A stretch of 64,000 bases of DNA from Brasenia schreberi (GCA_036023115.1 JAYKKT010000064.1:10376001-10440000); one strand, 5' to 3'. Shown: positions 23,401 through 37,021, counted from the stretch's first letter. The notes: generated by a model from the letters alone, not told the origin. Program-made: numbers and translations.

Positions 23401-23899
23401 TTTTGGTGGGGAACGCTTTATAGCGTTTGACTAGAGCCTCCAGTTGTTTTCCTGAGGGCCCGAAGCTGCAAACTTTACCGTTTACCAAATTTATTAGTTA
23501 TCCAGAGAGCAAAGGACACAGGGGATGGGGATTTCGTGTTCGGGTTGTATCCAGTGTCGTTCGTGATCATGTCGTGCTATCCTTTTACTTGGTTGAGTTT
23601 AGTTTTCTTGTCATATCGTCATCAATTTCATGGTTTTGGTTGTGCTACGCCCCTTTGAGGAACATAAGAGGAAAGGTTTATAACTTATAAGAGTTCGGGT
23701 TGATCCCGTTGTGATCCCAAACATACACACATGTGTGTGTCTATGTATATATATAGAAAGAACATAGTCCTTGCTCACGGTGAACTCTGCTTAAACTCAC
23801 TGAAAGATCAGAACCGCCCATGAGAAAGAACAATGCTCAAACTCATTGAAAGATCAGAAGCGTCCATCATGTGAAATCGTGGCCATTGATCGTGTGAAT

Positions 23900-24080
23900 T
23901 TGTAATGTGTTTGTGTGTTCTCTCTAGATTTTGTTCGAGAATACATTGGGTAGCATGCGTTTTTGGAGAATACATTGGGTATATGATGATTTCAGATTTG
24001 GGGATTCTGTATGTATGCTCTCTCTCCATATTTTGTTCGAGTATTGTTCGAGAATAGTTTGTGTTTTGTATGATGGGTCC
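23900..24080 (+). mobile_element. terminal-repeat-like segment matching the FAR1/Mutator remnant
   Basis: The stretch 23985-24075 reads ctctctccatattttgttcg and gagaatagtttgtgtttt. It is close to the reverse complement of 36845-36935 and of 42540-42610, which lie at the 5' side of the FAR1-like transposase remnants. It may be the partner terminal inverted repeat of one large Mutator-like element, or a separate MITE of the same family. Confidence 0.45.
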
Positions 24081-24099
24081 TTTAGGAAAAGACTCGACG

Positions 24100-25849
24100 A
24101 TCTGCTGATTGTAATCGTAGCATGCATTGTGTTATTGATACTTCGGATTTTGTTATTGCTAATCACCAATAAGACAAAAACCAAAGCGTTGAGTATATTG
24201 CTACTTTGTTATTGTGCAGGTTGTAGATATTTCTCTACTTTGTGTCACGGCTTTTCCTTTTATATTAGTGGATGTATTAATAGGGCGCTTTGAAGATTTT
24301 GTCAACTTTATAAAGCAATACTGTTTTATTAGATATTGTTGTGAAGTTATTAGATATGTTAGGCTATTTGTTTTATATCTTTTTTGAAATGTAAGAGATT
24401 ACTTGTTTTTTTACCTTGGTCATTGGAAATCTTATAGGAACTCAATCAATGAGACCGACATATGAGAGTGCAAAATTTGCTCAATCAGTATATAGCAACA
24501 AATATTTACGCAATAGACTTATAGCTTATGCCCCAACAGGGGATTTGAACAAACTTATTTATGCAGAAATCTTTGTAAGCTATAACCAATATCAGTAATG
24601 CTTGAATACTCTTAAAAAGTCACGAGGAGTCATGTTAGATGGGATATGAGAAAGGACGCGAAGGTTTCATCATCTGTCAATCCAAATATCATTGTATAAC
24701 TCTTCAATTTGACGAAACACTTTCCACCCAGAAAAAACCAGGTTAATTTTGTATAGTAATTTTGACTATGGTTATAAACATAGATAATACCTTATCCTCC
24801 ACAACTTTTTGAGGGCTGAGTTTCATTTTCTTTTATATGCTAAAAGTCATCAAATATGAATTTGAATGTGATTGTTTGAAATACATGTATGTATGTTCAT
24901 TAGTTTTACAAAATAATCAATTTTCTCTTTACTAGTTATTCTAATGAAACTTTTTTCTTAGGTATAAGCTATTCACCATAGAGCATGTTCGCAAAAGTTT
25001 TGGTATACATATGTTTTAATCCATTTTTATCACACCTTAAAATTGATCATTTATTCATGCATACCTTCAATATCGGTACATTCTTATGATTACTAAAGGC
25101 AAGGTCTTGGCAAAATATATTGTATATTTGTTGAAGAGTTCTAGGCTTGTATAAGTCTTGGAAAGAGTCCACAAGTATCATAGTACTATTTATTGTTTAT
25201 TTCAATAAGAAGAAGATACTCTTGCTGCCTATGCAAGGTTTGTTGTAAAAAGTTCTTGGTATAGAAAGGTAACTACAAATATTAGTTTTAATGCATTGAT
25301 TTTAACTTTAAATAGGGTATCATATTAGGGTTTCTATCGCACATCACTAGCCAAGCCTGCCACCATGTAGGAGTTCAATGCACATTCAAATTTTCAGTTG
25401 TCATCAAACAATTAGCTGACATTTTTTCCATGTGTCAATGGTATTCAAATATCTTCTACTATGTGCAATTTGGGTCATGTACTAATATTACTTTTGAAAT
25501 TTATCTTGCATTTGAGTCTTATAGGCATATAATGTGGGTGAAGGATGTCAAAAACATATTACAATCACATCCTCAAAATGGTGAACACATTATTAGCATA
25601 TCATAATATATACCCAATATGTGTAATAGATGTTGTGAGTTAGAGATGAAGCTAGACAATATGAAAGGAGAGTTACGCATACAAAGGCAAAGAAGAAGAG
25701 GTATAAGGAGGGGACAATCAACATGTTTGAATGTTATAAGAATGAGTGAACTTAATGGCGACCCCTTTTAATATATTGATACTATGTTGTGGATGTTTTA
25801 TTAGAAATTACTTCATGTTTGGAATTTGTTGATGACTTGTATTTATCTT
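24100..25849. other. AT-rich DNA inside the transposon nest, nothing recognised
   Basis: No frame longer than 60 codons looks coding and no family was recognised. Its position between the terminal-repeat-like segment and the L1 suggests decayed transposon DNA. Confidence 0.35.
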
Positions 25850-26525
25850 CTTCTTCTTTTTTTATAATATGTCAATTCATTAATCCTCCAAATCCATTAT
25901 AAGTAGATGGGATACAAAACCTAGAGGTTCTTGAATGCAAATAGAAGCTTTATTATGCCTAGCATAAGAGGCTAACCAATTAGCTACATAATTATCATGT
26001 CTCATAATAAACGATTGCACAAATCTACCAAAGAATCTTGCATACCAAAAAATATCTTGTAGAATCTCGTCTTCATAGGACCTATCCTCCTCCTCCTCAA
26101 TTGCTTAGATTGTTAGCTATGGGTTGCTTTCAATAATAATATTCTTGCAGCCCATATGCCATGCAAACTACAACCCGTCTTTTATGACTATGAGTTCTCC
26201 CCGGTAAGGGTGTATAACATTAAGTTCATGTTGAGCTTCCCCAACAATAAAAGTTTCCCCATGATTCCTTATTATCATTCTGATACTTGCAATATCATGT
26301 TCCTTGTTTATTGGGTAGGCTACATTGACCTTGAAAATACTAATTTTAGGCCTTACCCATGACATCCTACTTGTTGTTTGTGCATGATAGGATTATCCTC
26401 CCGTCGAGACACTTTGTATGCACCTAAAGTACTTAAACCTCACAATAACTATCGTGTGACCTCGACAAGCTCCCACCTAGCCACCTTAAATTCCTTTGGT
26501 AACAAAGATAATAATACAACATATA

Positions 26526-29500
26526 ACAACAACTAAGTCTTTTCCCATACTACATGGGGTCAACTACATGGATTCTTTGTTTTCAAATAGCTCTATCATG
26601 TGTCATGCTAGTAGTTAACTCAATATAAACCAAATCATTTTTTATTGTTTCTTTCCAACACTTTTGTGGTCATCCTATCTCTCTTTTAACATTTTCACAA
26701 TCTAATTTTTCATATCTTCTTAGGGAGTATCTTTGGATTGTCTTTCTATATGTTCAAACCATCTTAAATGATTTTCTCTCATTTTATCCTCTATTGGTGC
26801 TACTCCCAATTTGTTTATAATAACCTCATTATGTATATGGTCTTTCCTTGTGTAACCGCTCATCCATCTCAGCATCTTCATTTCTGCTACATACATCTTT
26901 TGTACATGTTGATGATTAACAGCCCAACACTTAGAACCTTAAAAAATAGCAAACCTAATTGTTCCTTTATAATATTCTTATCGCATAGAATACTTGATGC
27001 CCCTCTCCATTTTAACCAACCGACATTAATTCTATGTGTAACATCTTCATCAATTTTTTCATCACTTTAAAAAATTGATCCTACGTATTTGAAACTTTTT
27101 TTGTGAGGGATGCAATGCATGTCAATCTTGCTTTCTATGTCCTTTCAAGTATACAAATGATCAAACTTACATTCCGTATATTCTATCTTTGTTCTACTAA
27201 GTCGGAAGCCTTTACTTTCTAATGTTTCTCTCCATAATTCCAATTTTCTATTAACTTTTTTCTTAGACTCATCTACTAACATAATGTCATCGGCAAATAA
27301 CATGCACCAAGATAATTCATCTTGAATATATTTTGTTAACTCATAAATGACTAATATAAATAAATATGGATGTAAAGTTGATCACTTATGTAACCCAATC
27401 TTAACTTCAAAGGAGTCTGTCATTCCTTCATGAGTCCCCATGTATATTTTTGCACTATTGTATATGTCTCTTATAATATTTATGTATGTTAATGAGATAC
27501 CTCTCTTTTTCAAGGTTCTCTAAAGAACATCTCTTGGCACTCTATCATAATCTTTTTCTAGACCAATAAATATTATATGAAGGTTCTTTTTTTTTGCTCT
27601 AAAATATTTTATAAGATGTATCAATAGGTGAATCCTTTCAATAGTAGATCTATCCGGCATGAATCCAAATTGGTTCTTTGTTGTACTCGATAGCTGTCTT
27701 AACCCTATGTTCGATAATTCTTTCTCATAATTTCATAGTATGGCTTATTAACTTGATACCTCAATAATTTGTATAATTAGGAATGTTTTTCTTATTCTTA
27801 TATATAGGTATAAGTGTACTCGTTCTCCATTCCTTGAACATCTTTTGGATTTTCTATATTTTATTAAATAGTCTTGTGATCCATGTAAACTCCATCTCTC
27901 CTACAATTTTTCATACTTCTATAGGAATATTATCTGGTCCTAAAGATTTACCAACCTTAAAATATTTAAGAGCCTCTTTGATTTCATTTTTTTAAATATG
28001 CTGATAGAAATTGCAGTTTATATACTTTTCTGATTTGGCTAACTCTCCTAAGCTAGTACTACTATATGTATTTTCATTTAAAAACTTTTAAAAATAATTT
28101 TTTATCTATTTTTTATGTCATTATTTGTCACTAGAATCTTCTCATCCTCATCTTTGATACATATAACAAAAGTAAAACCCTTAGTTTTCTTATTTTTAGC
28201 TTAGCTATCGTAAAAATATCTCTTTCATATTCTTTTGAGTTAAGCTTTTTATATAAATCCTCATAAATTTTAGATTTTACTTTACTAATGATATTTTTTG
28301 CTTCTTTCTTTGTTTTCTTATGAGTATCTCAAGTTTTACTAGTATCCTTGGTATAATATAATTTGTAACATGCCTTCTTTGCCTTGATTTTATCTTGCAC
28401 CACTTCACTCTACTACCAAGCTTCTTTTTGTGCCGGTACACCTCCCTTAGATTCGCCTAACATATCTTTTGTCACTTCTTTAATATGTATAGTCATATTG
28501 TTTCACATATCATAAGGTGTACCTACATAATTTTAAGCATATGCTTGAAGAACTTTCTGTTTAAATATATCTTTTTTTTTCTCACATTTGAGGTTTCACC
28601 ATCAAGTCCGAATAACTCTATACACTCTATTCTTCTTTGTCCACTTTTTACTTAGAAATTCATTATTAAAAGTCGATGTTGAGTAGTTAAGCTTTCTCTT
28701 GTAATTACCTTGCAATCTTTGCAACATGATTTATTTTTTTGTTATAAATAAAATAATTAATTTGTGTTTGTGACGAGCCACTCTTATAAGTAATTAAATG
28801 TTCAATAAAAATTGTATTGGATATAAAGAGATCAAAAGCCATAATTTTAAGCATATGCTTGAAGAACTTTCTGTTTAAATATATCTTTTTTTTTCTCACA
28901 TTTGAGGTTTCACCATCAAGTCCGAATAACTCTATACACTCTATTCTTCTTTGTCCACTTTTTACTTAGAAGTTCATTATTAAAAGTCGATGTTGAGTAG
29001 TTAAGCTTTCTCTTGTAATTACCTTGCAATCTTTGCAACATGATTTATTTTTTTGCTATAAATAAAATAATTAATTTGTGTTTGTGACAAGCCACTCTTA
29101 TAAGTAATTAAATGTTCAATAAAAATTGTATTGGATATAAAGAGATCAAAAGCCATAGTAAAATTTAAAATCTCCCTACTCTCCTCGCATCTTTACCGAC
29201 ATGTCCATTTAAGTCTCCTAAATAAATCATCTCTCTTTGTGAAATTCTTTGAATTATTTTATCTAACTCCTTCGAAAAAGCCTTTTTTATACTATCTTCT
29301 AATCCTACTTGGGGTGCATAAGCACAAACTATATTCAAATCCTCTACTCTTGACACTAATTTTACTATCATAATTCGGTCACCATATCATTGTAAGTCTA
29401 CTACACCATCTTTTAAATCTTTATTTACAATAATACCAACTCCATTTCAATACTTTTACTTTCCTCATTATTATAATTTAAAACATTTATTCTCAATCTC

Positions 29501-30025
29501 CTTTGCTTTTTCTCCCACTCACTGTCTCTTGTAAACATAGAATGTGAATGTTTTTCCGAATCATAGTATCTACTACTTGCATTAACTTGTCGATCATTGT
29601 TCTGATATTCCAAGTAACAATACGAATCTTATTATCTATGACTAGCTTCCTTACCCCATGTGTTCCTGCTGAAAATGTGGAGAGCCTTGCTGTAACTTGC
29701 TCACTACATTTGGGCAACAATGTAGCGGGACTAACTTCTTTACTCATACCCATCCATGATATGCGAACCCTCTCTACAATTAATTCATTACATCTAGGTA
29801 AAGATGTAGATATCTTTTCTTACTTTTCACTGTATTTAGGCTCTTTAGTACATCATTAAGAGGGAACGTCCCAATGCAATGCTTATAAATTGTAAAATTC
29901 ATAGTAGATAAGTCTGACAAAGTTTTACGCTAGCTGTCAAAAGCCTAACGCAACCCTTCTTTATTCGGGCTTGGGACCGACCAGGCAAGGGTAATCCCTT
30001 ACATGGGCAGAGTTAATATAATACC
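26526..30025 (-). mobile_element. nearly full-length RTE-clade LINE inserted in the L1
   Basis: About 3.5 kb. The 5' end (near 29950-30020 on the minus strand) has the conserved RTE leader TTGCCTGGTCGGTCCCAAGC. The 3' end is the RTE tail with GTTGTTAT at 26526. Identical acaacatata copies at 26516-26525 and 30026-30035 look like the target duplication. Endonuclease motifs are readable: IVTWNIRTM and CLQET at 29493-29753, then AYAPQVGLEDSIKKAFSKEL and DLNGHVGKD at 29165-29371. Reverse transcriptase DNA at about 27300-27800 is broken by stops. A 314-bp tandem duplication lies at 28526-29153. Inactive. Confidence 0.8.
28526..29153. repeat. 314-bp tandem duplication inside the RTE element
   Basis: Copies at 28526-28839 and 28840-29153 are almost identical, with only a few base differences (for example gacgagcc against gacaagcc). 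They lie between the endonuclease and reverse-transcriptase parts of the RTE, so the duplication is later than the element's insertion or came with it. Confidence 0.9.
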
Positions 30026-31030
30026 ACAACATATAAACCAATTATTTCTTATGATCATCTATATTTATAAGGAAGGAAAATACTTGGTTCAGGTCTTCAT
30101 CTATACGTTGCTAACCTTTTTTAAGGTTTATATCAGTTGAGAACATTGCACTTATAAAGTTACAATCCAACAATAAGTAATTAGTAGTTTCCAAAGTATT
30201 TCTACACATATAACAAATGGTTCCCACCTCTATTTGTTATCTTTGTAAGTTTGCTTATAATTTGTAGAATCCATTGCTGCTCTATGTTCCCATTTATAAT
30301 TAGTTGCATAACTTTTGTAATCGCTTGCCTATTACGTGTAAGTCCCTGTATTTTGGTATTGCCTATGCTTGGGATTAATACCTTTATTCAACAACTCCCT
30401 CTCTTGTAGAATACTTTTTCATGTCAAAGATTGGTTTGGACATCTCTTGACTTGCATAAAAAAAAGTACTAGAGATTTTTTTTTGCTTTCAAAATCCTTG
30501 CCATAAAACTGTTTGAGTTAGTCAGAAGACACCTACCTTGCTTTGCTAGCATCACAATATTGAAAATTAGGAGATTGATCCCTAACCCTTCTACTCCTTT
30601 TGGCCAACAAAGTTTCTCTGAAGGGCAAAAGTATACTTTCCTTTGTGTTTTTCCAGTTTCTCCGCCACAAATTTGTCATCATTTGTTCTAGGTTCTTGCA
30701 CAAGCCTTGAGGTATTTTAAAACAACTCATTGAGTTATTTTAAAACAACTCATTGTATAAGTTGGGAATGCAACAACCACTATTTTAATAATAATGTTTT
30801 GCCTCTTGCTAAGAGTCATCTCTCCTTTTGTCCTCGTACTCTTTCAAATTTTGTCTTTAAGGGATTGAAATGTATGGTTCTTTGACCATCCCACCAATGT
30901 AGGTAATCCAAGATACTTTTGTGATAATTGCACCCTTTAGATTCCACCTCTACGGATAATGGCCTATTGAATCTATCTATGTGTGCTAGAACTAAAAATT
31001 TGTTAAAATTAATTGCATGACTGAAGTTCT

Positions 31031-31196
31031 GTAAACCTCTATAATCTCAAGAATGGATTACATGTCTTGGAGAGGCATTGGCCCATTCGTAAACCTCTAT
31101 AATCTCAAGAATGAATTACATGTCTTAGAGAGGCATTGGTCCATTTGTAAACCTCTATAATCTCAAGAATGGATTACATGTCTTACAGAGGCATTG
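31031..31196. repeat. 58-bp tandem triplication inside the L1 reverse transcriptase
   Basis: Three head-to-tail copies begin gtaaacctctataatctcaa at 31031, 31089 and 31147. The third ends at about 52 bp. The unit is not a multiple of three, so it shifts the reverse-transcriptase frame next to the LADDS motif. Confidence 0.9.
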
Positions 31197-33959
31197 GCGA
31201 GAATGAAACTATCATCTGCAAGAAAATATGAGACCCTATAAGAGTTGTTAGGCTTATCTTCATTCCCTTAATCATCTTTATTTTGGTTGTTTTATGGATT
31301 AGGAAAGAAAAAGGTTTTGAGCACAATAAGAAAAGCTAAGGGAAAAAATGGTCCCCTTGCCGGAGTCCTCGCTAGGGTTGGAAGGTTGTACTTGGACATT
31401 TATTCACAAGAACATAATACAATATAGTTGAGATGTGTGCCATGATTCAATTTATTCATCTTCTTCATCACTGTCTCTACAAAAACCCATTTGACATGGC
31501 CGTAAGTTTTACATGTCAAGCTTTAGTGCAATATAATCTTCCTTCCCAATTCGTCGGTTTCCAATAGCATGCATCATTTCGTAGATTATAATTATATTAT
31601 CTATTATAAGCTAATTTTTGTTAAAAGCACTTTGTGACTCTAAAATGAGTTGTATCAATATAATCTTTAGTCTACTAGCTAAAACCTTACTCATAAATTT
31701 ATAAACTACATTGCATAATGAGATTGTCGTATAATGTGTTATATCCTTGGGTTTTTGATTTTCAGGATGAGAACTATCTGCGTGATGTTAAACTCCTTAA
31801 TGTTCATCCTAATTCATAAATCCAAGCACTACGCAGAAAACATTGTTCTCTATTATTCCCCAATTTTTTTGGTAAAAGAAAGCAAGAAGTCCAATGCTTC
31901 CTCAACTTCATTACTAGTGAATGGCATCATTAGGAAACCATTCATTTTAGTGCTTATAGAAGTATTAATAACTGCCAATGCTTCATCTATGTACTTAGGC
32001 TATGAGCTGGTGAAAAGTTTTATAAAGTACTTTTTTGCTAAATCCTCAACATCTCCCTTTTCTATAACATTGTGTCCTCTATCATCTCTTAACATCTTTG
32101 ATTTTATTTTTCTTAGCTCTTGTAGAAGCCCGACTATAGAAAGAATCTATAATTTGTTTATGCTTCTCATAACTAGAAAACCTGAGATCTTTGTTTCCAT
32201 AGCAACTCCTCTTATTAGTTGGTTACTGACATCCTTTTTTCTGCTCCATATTCTAATTTAATGCAGGCTTTCTCATAAGATGCTCAATATCCTTTGGAGA
32301 TTACATATCTTCTTCCCCACATGTCCTGATTTTTTATTATTTCATATTTGTAATTCCTTAGTGACATGATGTATATGATTTGCAAATCAGGAGTGAATGT
32401 AGTTGGATACATTAGACCTCTAGCCCTATAGTTTCCTTATATCACTCATCTCTTATCTACATGTGGTCAAAGTGAAAAGATTTTGAATTGATTAGCCCGC
32501 ACTGGTTATTGGTTGGGTCCAATATTGCTACAATCAGTACATCATCAAAAATAGTAGAAGTTAGGTGTCTTGACTTCTGGTTTCACCCACTTTGCAGTTA
32601 TGGGATGTTTGCCAAGAAATGATCTAAATATACTTAGTAATTCTCAGCTCTCTTCCTGTTATTATTCCAAGTGAATTGATATCCTTTGTATCATAAATCC
32701 TTAAACCCACATTCATCTACCACTGATCGAAACTCTTAAATTTACTCACTTCTCCTTTCGACACCATTTTTTTTTGTTTACATTCAAAATTTTATTAAAA
32801 TCACCCCCTATAAGCAATGGGATTTCACTTCTCCTTTTGAGCAATCTCAACATTGCCAAGAGATATGTCTATTTGTTGCGATCGATTTCTCATAAAATCT
32901 TATAAACTGCCATATTGTCTCATCTGTATACTTTGTAATATTGGTGTCAACAAAAGCATAATTTTATTGGGTAATCTCAAAAAGGGTTTCATTCTTCCAT
33001 AATATACCCAACCCCCCTCTGTGGTCTTATGTTGCCACCCTTAGCTCATTGGCAAAGCCAAATTTCCTTTTGAATGTATCAAATTCTTAAGTTGATACTT
33101 TTGTTTTCATGGGAAAAATGACATTGAGATTGTTTTGTCTCACTAGGAGGTAAATTGCAAGAATTGATCATGAGTTCTAGAGTCCACAACAATTCCAACA
33201 AAGGATTTTCATTATGCTCGGTGGGGTTGAATTGCAACCTTGATTGCTATTGTTGTAGAAAACTCAATTTGTTCTTCATATCCTATCCTTTGTTTCGTAT
33301 GAGCTAGCTGGTCCTTCTCTTCTAATGTATCAACAATAAATTGGAAAGGCCCGTTCAATTTATTTCCTGCATTACTCTTCTTCCTTGGTAACTCTCTCTC
33401 TTTTAAGTATTTCCTTCTCTCTTTATGGTTTGGGAGAATTCCAACTCTTTTGGAGAATTTCAACACTTTTGGAGGAGATGTGACCTCTTGTTCATCAATG
33501 TTTACCTCAACCGATGCCCCTAATTTGGCAAGACGAGTAAGGAGACTGATGGAAACTTGCTTGTCTCTTGCTTTAGATGGACCCTCCTCACAAAGACTTA
33601 TGGTGCCTACATCGATTTATCTTGAGTCTAAATTATTTCTTGTGTCCTTATGTGAGTTTTTGTAATATATTTATTACCTCTATTGCTCATCACCGGGGCT
33701 TAATTTGTTAATTAGCATGCAACCTCTATTGATTTGTCTCTTCATTTTTACTATCACAATCCTCTTTACGGTGACCAATAAGACTACACAGGTATAGAAG
33801 TTTAGAATGCATTGGTATTGAATGGAGAGCTATTGAGGTTTCCCATTGAAATTAGGCATTAGGATAATACCTTTACATAGTGACTTATTTATGTTGATTG
33901 CTACTTTATTTCTCATATAGCTATTATCCTTTGCAATATTCGAAGAGAATATTTACTTT

Positions 33960-35040
33960 AGATGAGTGGCGACAACTTATAGATTTACCTCAAAATATGA
34001 GAAATAGAAAACTAAATGAGATTTCATAAACGATTTTCAAGAGTACATTTTAGAACCCCTGTATTGGGTTATTAAATATCACATACCCTTTAGTAAATAT
34101 TTAAAGATTGATTGACAGTAAGGAGAAGCCATCTATGAGCTATTTTTATGAAGCTATGGATAGGGATAAAGAGGCTATGAAGGGCAACTTTAATGAAAGA
34201 AAAAATAATTATGTACTCGTATGGAAGATTATTGATAATAGATTAAATCGAACATTGTATGAGCTTACAATATAAATCCAACATTTAGGTACTCTACAAT
34301 ATTTAAAGAGAGAGAGGTCAATAAAGGTATCATTCATTATATAGATAGATTGATCCTTGATGAGAGTATAACAAATGTTATAACATAGAGATATAAGATA
34401 ATTTTCTTCACTTGATAGGCTTGCCTATATCCATTCACAATCATACTAATATGCACTTAGGTAAACATATAATCATTTATGTTTATATTTAAGTTTCTTA
34501 AATCTTATATTTATAGTGGAATAGATCAATATTTGTCTTTTTCTTTTAGATGTTTGGTAGAATAGGTTTATAATTGATTGTCCAAACCTGAGAGATTCTA
34601 TAGTAAAGGTTCTGAGCCAAACATGTAGTGCAACTGGCTGCAAAAGGAATTATACTGGTGCAAGAGGTTACAACATAAGTGGCTTAATGATCTAGTATTC
34701 ATACATTGCAATATGCAGCTATTAAAGAGATAATCAAGTATTTAATTTTGTTTTAATTTTATTTACGTATTATTCTTATAAGCAATTAAGAAAGTTATCA
34801 TCAAGTAGGTACGAAAACCAATTTGAGCCTCAATAATTTTGATGCTTTAGAGGAGTGAATTATGGAAGATGATGAAACAAATGCATTAATTGAAGAAGAC
34901 ATTAAGTCGATAAATTTGGAAGGAGCGCAATAATGTTAGTAGGGGGATGATGACATTGATTTTGTTGTTGAAGGTAATGATCTTGAAGGAGGAAAATAAA
35001 AAGAATATTTAGTTGATGATCCTGATTATAATATGTGATT
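33960..35040 (+). pseudogene. hAT transposase remnant (C-terminal part)
   Basis: Broken frames carry the stretch FYEAMDRDKEAMKGNF followed by WKIIDNRLNRTLYEL (about 34143-34270), typical of plant hAT transposases just before the dimerisation domain. The dimerisation hallmark QTCSATGCKRN is at about 34618-34650, followed by an acidic tail (34860-35000). The N-terminal zinc finger and catalytic core are missing or unrecognisable. The adjoining L1 (minus) may have been inserted into it. No ends or target duplication were found. Confidence 0.65.
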
Positions 35041-35559
35041 CTTCTTTTTCAATTATAAAAGTTATAATTTTAAAGAATATTTGTTATTTATTGAATGATA
35101 AAAGTTGTACTTATAATTTAAACTAATGTTCAATGGATGAATGTTTACCTAAATTTTGATTTGTCAGAATTGTTTAGAATCATTCTTGATTTTTCTTAAT
35201 TTTTAAAATATTTTTTAAATTTATGATACAATACACTATCTCATGGAGAAAAATAATACACATTATGATATGGTACAAACAACACTGATACAAATATTCA
35301 ATAGTCTCTCAACAAAATCCAAAAAATTTAACACAATGTATTTAAAAGAACTCATAAGGAGAATGCATACCTTTTGCTTTGTTACAATCTTTTTATCTGA
35401 CCCGTTCGTCCACAAAAGTGGCATTTCCTAATATGTACAAGCACAATGATATTATTGATCATTTGCCTACAATAGTACAATAAATATTAATTAAATAAAC
35501 TATTGAAATTTATGGATAATAGAAAAAAACTTGCATAGAATAATTGTTAATTCATCGAA

Positions 35560-36964
35560 TACCAATTTTTTTGGGTTGTGAAAGCAAGTACGAGCACCAT
35601 ATCCTGATCAAAAACATATCTGTCAATTTACCGTAGGCTTCTTGTCACTTATGCTAGACTTAATTTTTTTGCCACTATCTTTTGCATACACATTTTTCTA
35701 ATATTATAAAATGATTCACTAGTCACGACTTGTGTAAAGCCTACAACACTTATATTTTCAAGTTCCTTAGACTTCTCCTCATTACAAACACTATTAGCTA
35801 TGTTTTAAGAACTTAATTGTGCATTTTTCTCATGAGAATGACTATTAATATACCAATAACATCTAATGCCTCTTTATAAATCTCCTCACACTTCAGAACT
35901 TCTTTCATATATTTGTGCATTTTCAAAGAAAAGATGTCTTTATAAGTATAGATGTACCTCACTCAATAGGTGGTATAAAAGAGCAATATTGATTTATTTC
36001 ATCAACCTTTGCATTTCAAATCCACCTTTTCAAAATATAACAATTCGACAACTGATGAATGTATTTAAACTTAAACACTACCGGTATATGAACACATAGA
36101 ATACCTACATCATTCCACAACCCACATTGACAAGTAAATAAGTTTTGAGTGCTTTTTGTGTATGCAATGTGATAAATTTTTTTGCTTTATCTCTTTAGAT
36201 ATGGATCACCTTATATCTATTGACGACATCATCAAGAAGTACAAGCTTAGCATGATACATTGTAGTTTTAAGAATTCTTCTTGAAAATTTTCAAATAAGT
36301 CTTGAATAAGAATATCTTGCATATGTGCTAATAATGAACTATCAAAGGCACATGGTTTAACCCTATCTTTCATTTAAAAATCATACAACTTTTCTAGATA
36401 TTGATGTACTTTAACCACATCTTTAAATTTCTTTACAAAGAGGCTCATTGGAGTTCTAGAATTAGACTAACTAGAGAACATGTTAGATTGTAGAGAGTAA
36501 TAGCAAGCCCAAGACTCATGATTTGACAAAAGATCATCCACCCACTTGCTCTCAAGCATCTTAAGAAACATTTTGTCATCTCATGTTATTGCTCCTTGAG
36601 TTCCTTTTTACTCTCCAAGTGATAGAATCATTCCTACAATTTCTTTTGAAAATTAGGATAGTGTATATATAAGCCAATGATATGCTTGAAAACTTTGTGT
36701 GATATGTCACATATAAAATGGTGAACCGTTTTAGAAATACATTTTCAATTGTAGCTTTCATAGCTAGATCTTGGTCAATAAAAATAATTTCAGGAGCACA
36801 GCCACCCATAGCTTTCAAGCATTCCTTAAACAATCATATAAAAGACTCAAAAACACAAACTATTCTCGAAGAATGTATTCTCAAACAAAATATGGAGAGG
36901 GAGAATATACATACGAATTTCTCAAAACCAATCTTGATACCACAGTGTGTAGACCTATACATAC

Positions 36965-36965
<1 letters not shown>
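35560..36965 (-). pseudogene. FAR1/MULE-type transposase remnant, copy 1
   Basis: On the minus strand the transposase motif FIDQDLAMKATIENVF (about 36725-36785) is followed by KMFLKMLESKWVDDLLSNHE. A SWIM zinc finger with C-x-C and C-x-H (TCQCGLWNDVGILCVH) and the FAR1-family end YILKRW are at 36024-36140. Stops and shifts break it. It resembles FAR1/FHY3-type (Mutator-derived) proteins, most likely a decayed element rather than a host regulator. The part 36163-36965 is repeated in the same orientation at 41866-42680. Confidence 0.7.
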
Positions 36966-37006
<41 letters not shown>

Positions 37007-37014
37007 GTGTGTGA
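36962..37014. repeat. (AT)n(GT)n microsatellite at the junction with the right arm
   Basis: It lies between the end of the FAR1/Mutator fragment and the inner edge of the right inverted-repeat arm at 37022. Confidence 0.85.
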
Positions 37015-37021
37015 GACAATA

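Larger units (their letters stand above)
25850..33960 (-). mobile_element. plant L1-type LINE, degenerate, split by an RTE insertion
   Basis: Read on the minus strand. Near 33760-33950 lie the ORF1 end (VAININKSLCKGIIL) and a damaged zinc knuckle (CSLIGHRKEDC). Endonuclease-like DNA follows at about 32500-33180. Reverse transcriptase comes next, with LADDSFILANAS near 31205 standing for the FADD motif, and the thumb-side stretch MSCFKIPQGLCKNLEQMMTN is at 30664-30730. The RTE then interrupts at 26526-30025. Beyond it, an RNase H-like domain (ISIFKVNVAY, IASIRMIIRN) is readable at 26168-26365. A short T-rich run near 25850-25863 may be the poly(A) end. Stops and shifts are frequent and no ORF is functional. 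Edges are approximate. Confidence 0.7.

Noticed and set aside
31031..31196. CRISPR-like array
   Set aside because: The units are head-to-tail without distinct spacers, and the context is a plant L1.
35560..36965. A functional FAR1/FHY3 light-signalling gene
   Set aside because: The frame has many stops, and part of it is duplicated within the transposon nest, so a decayed Mutator-type element is more likely.
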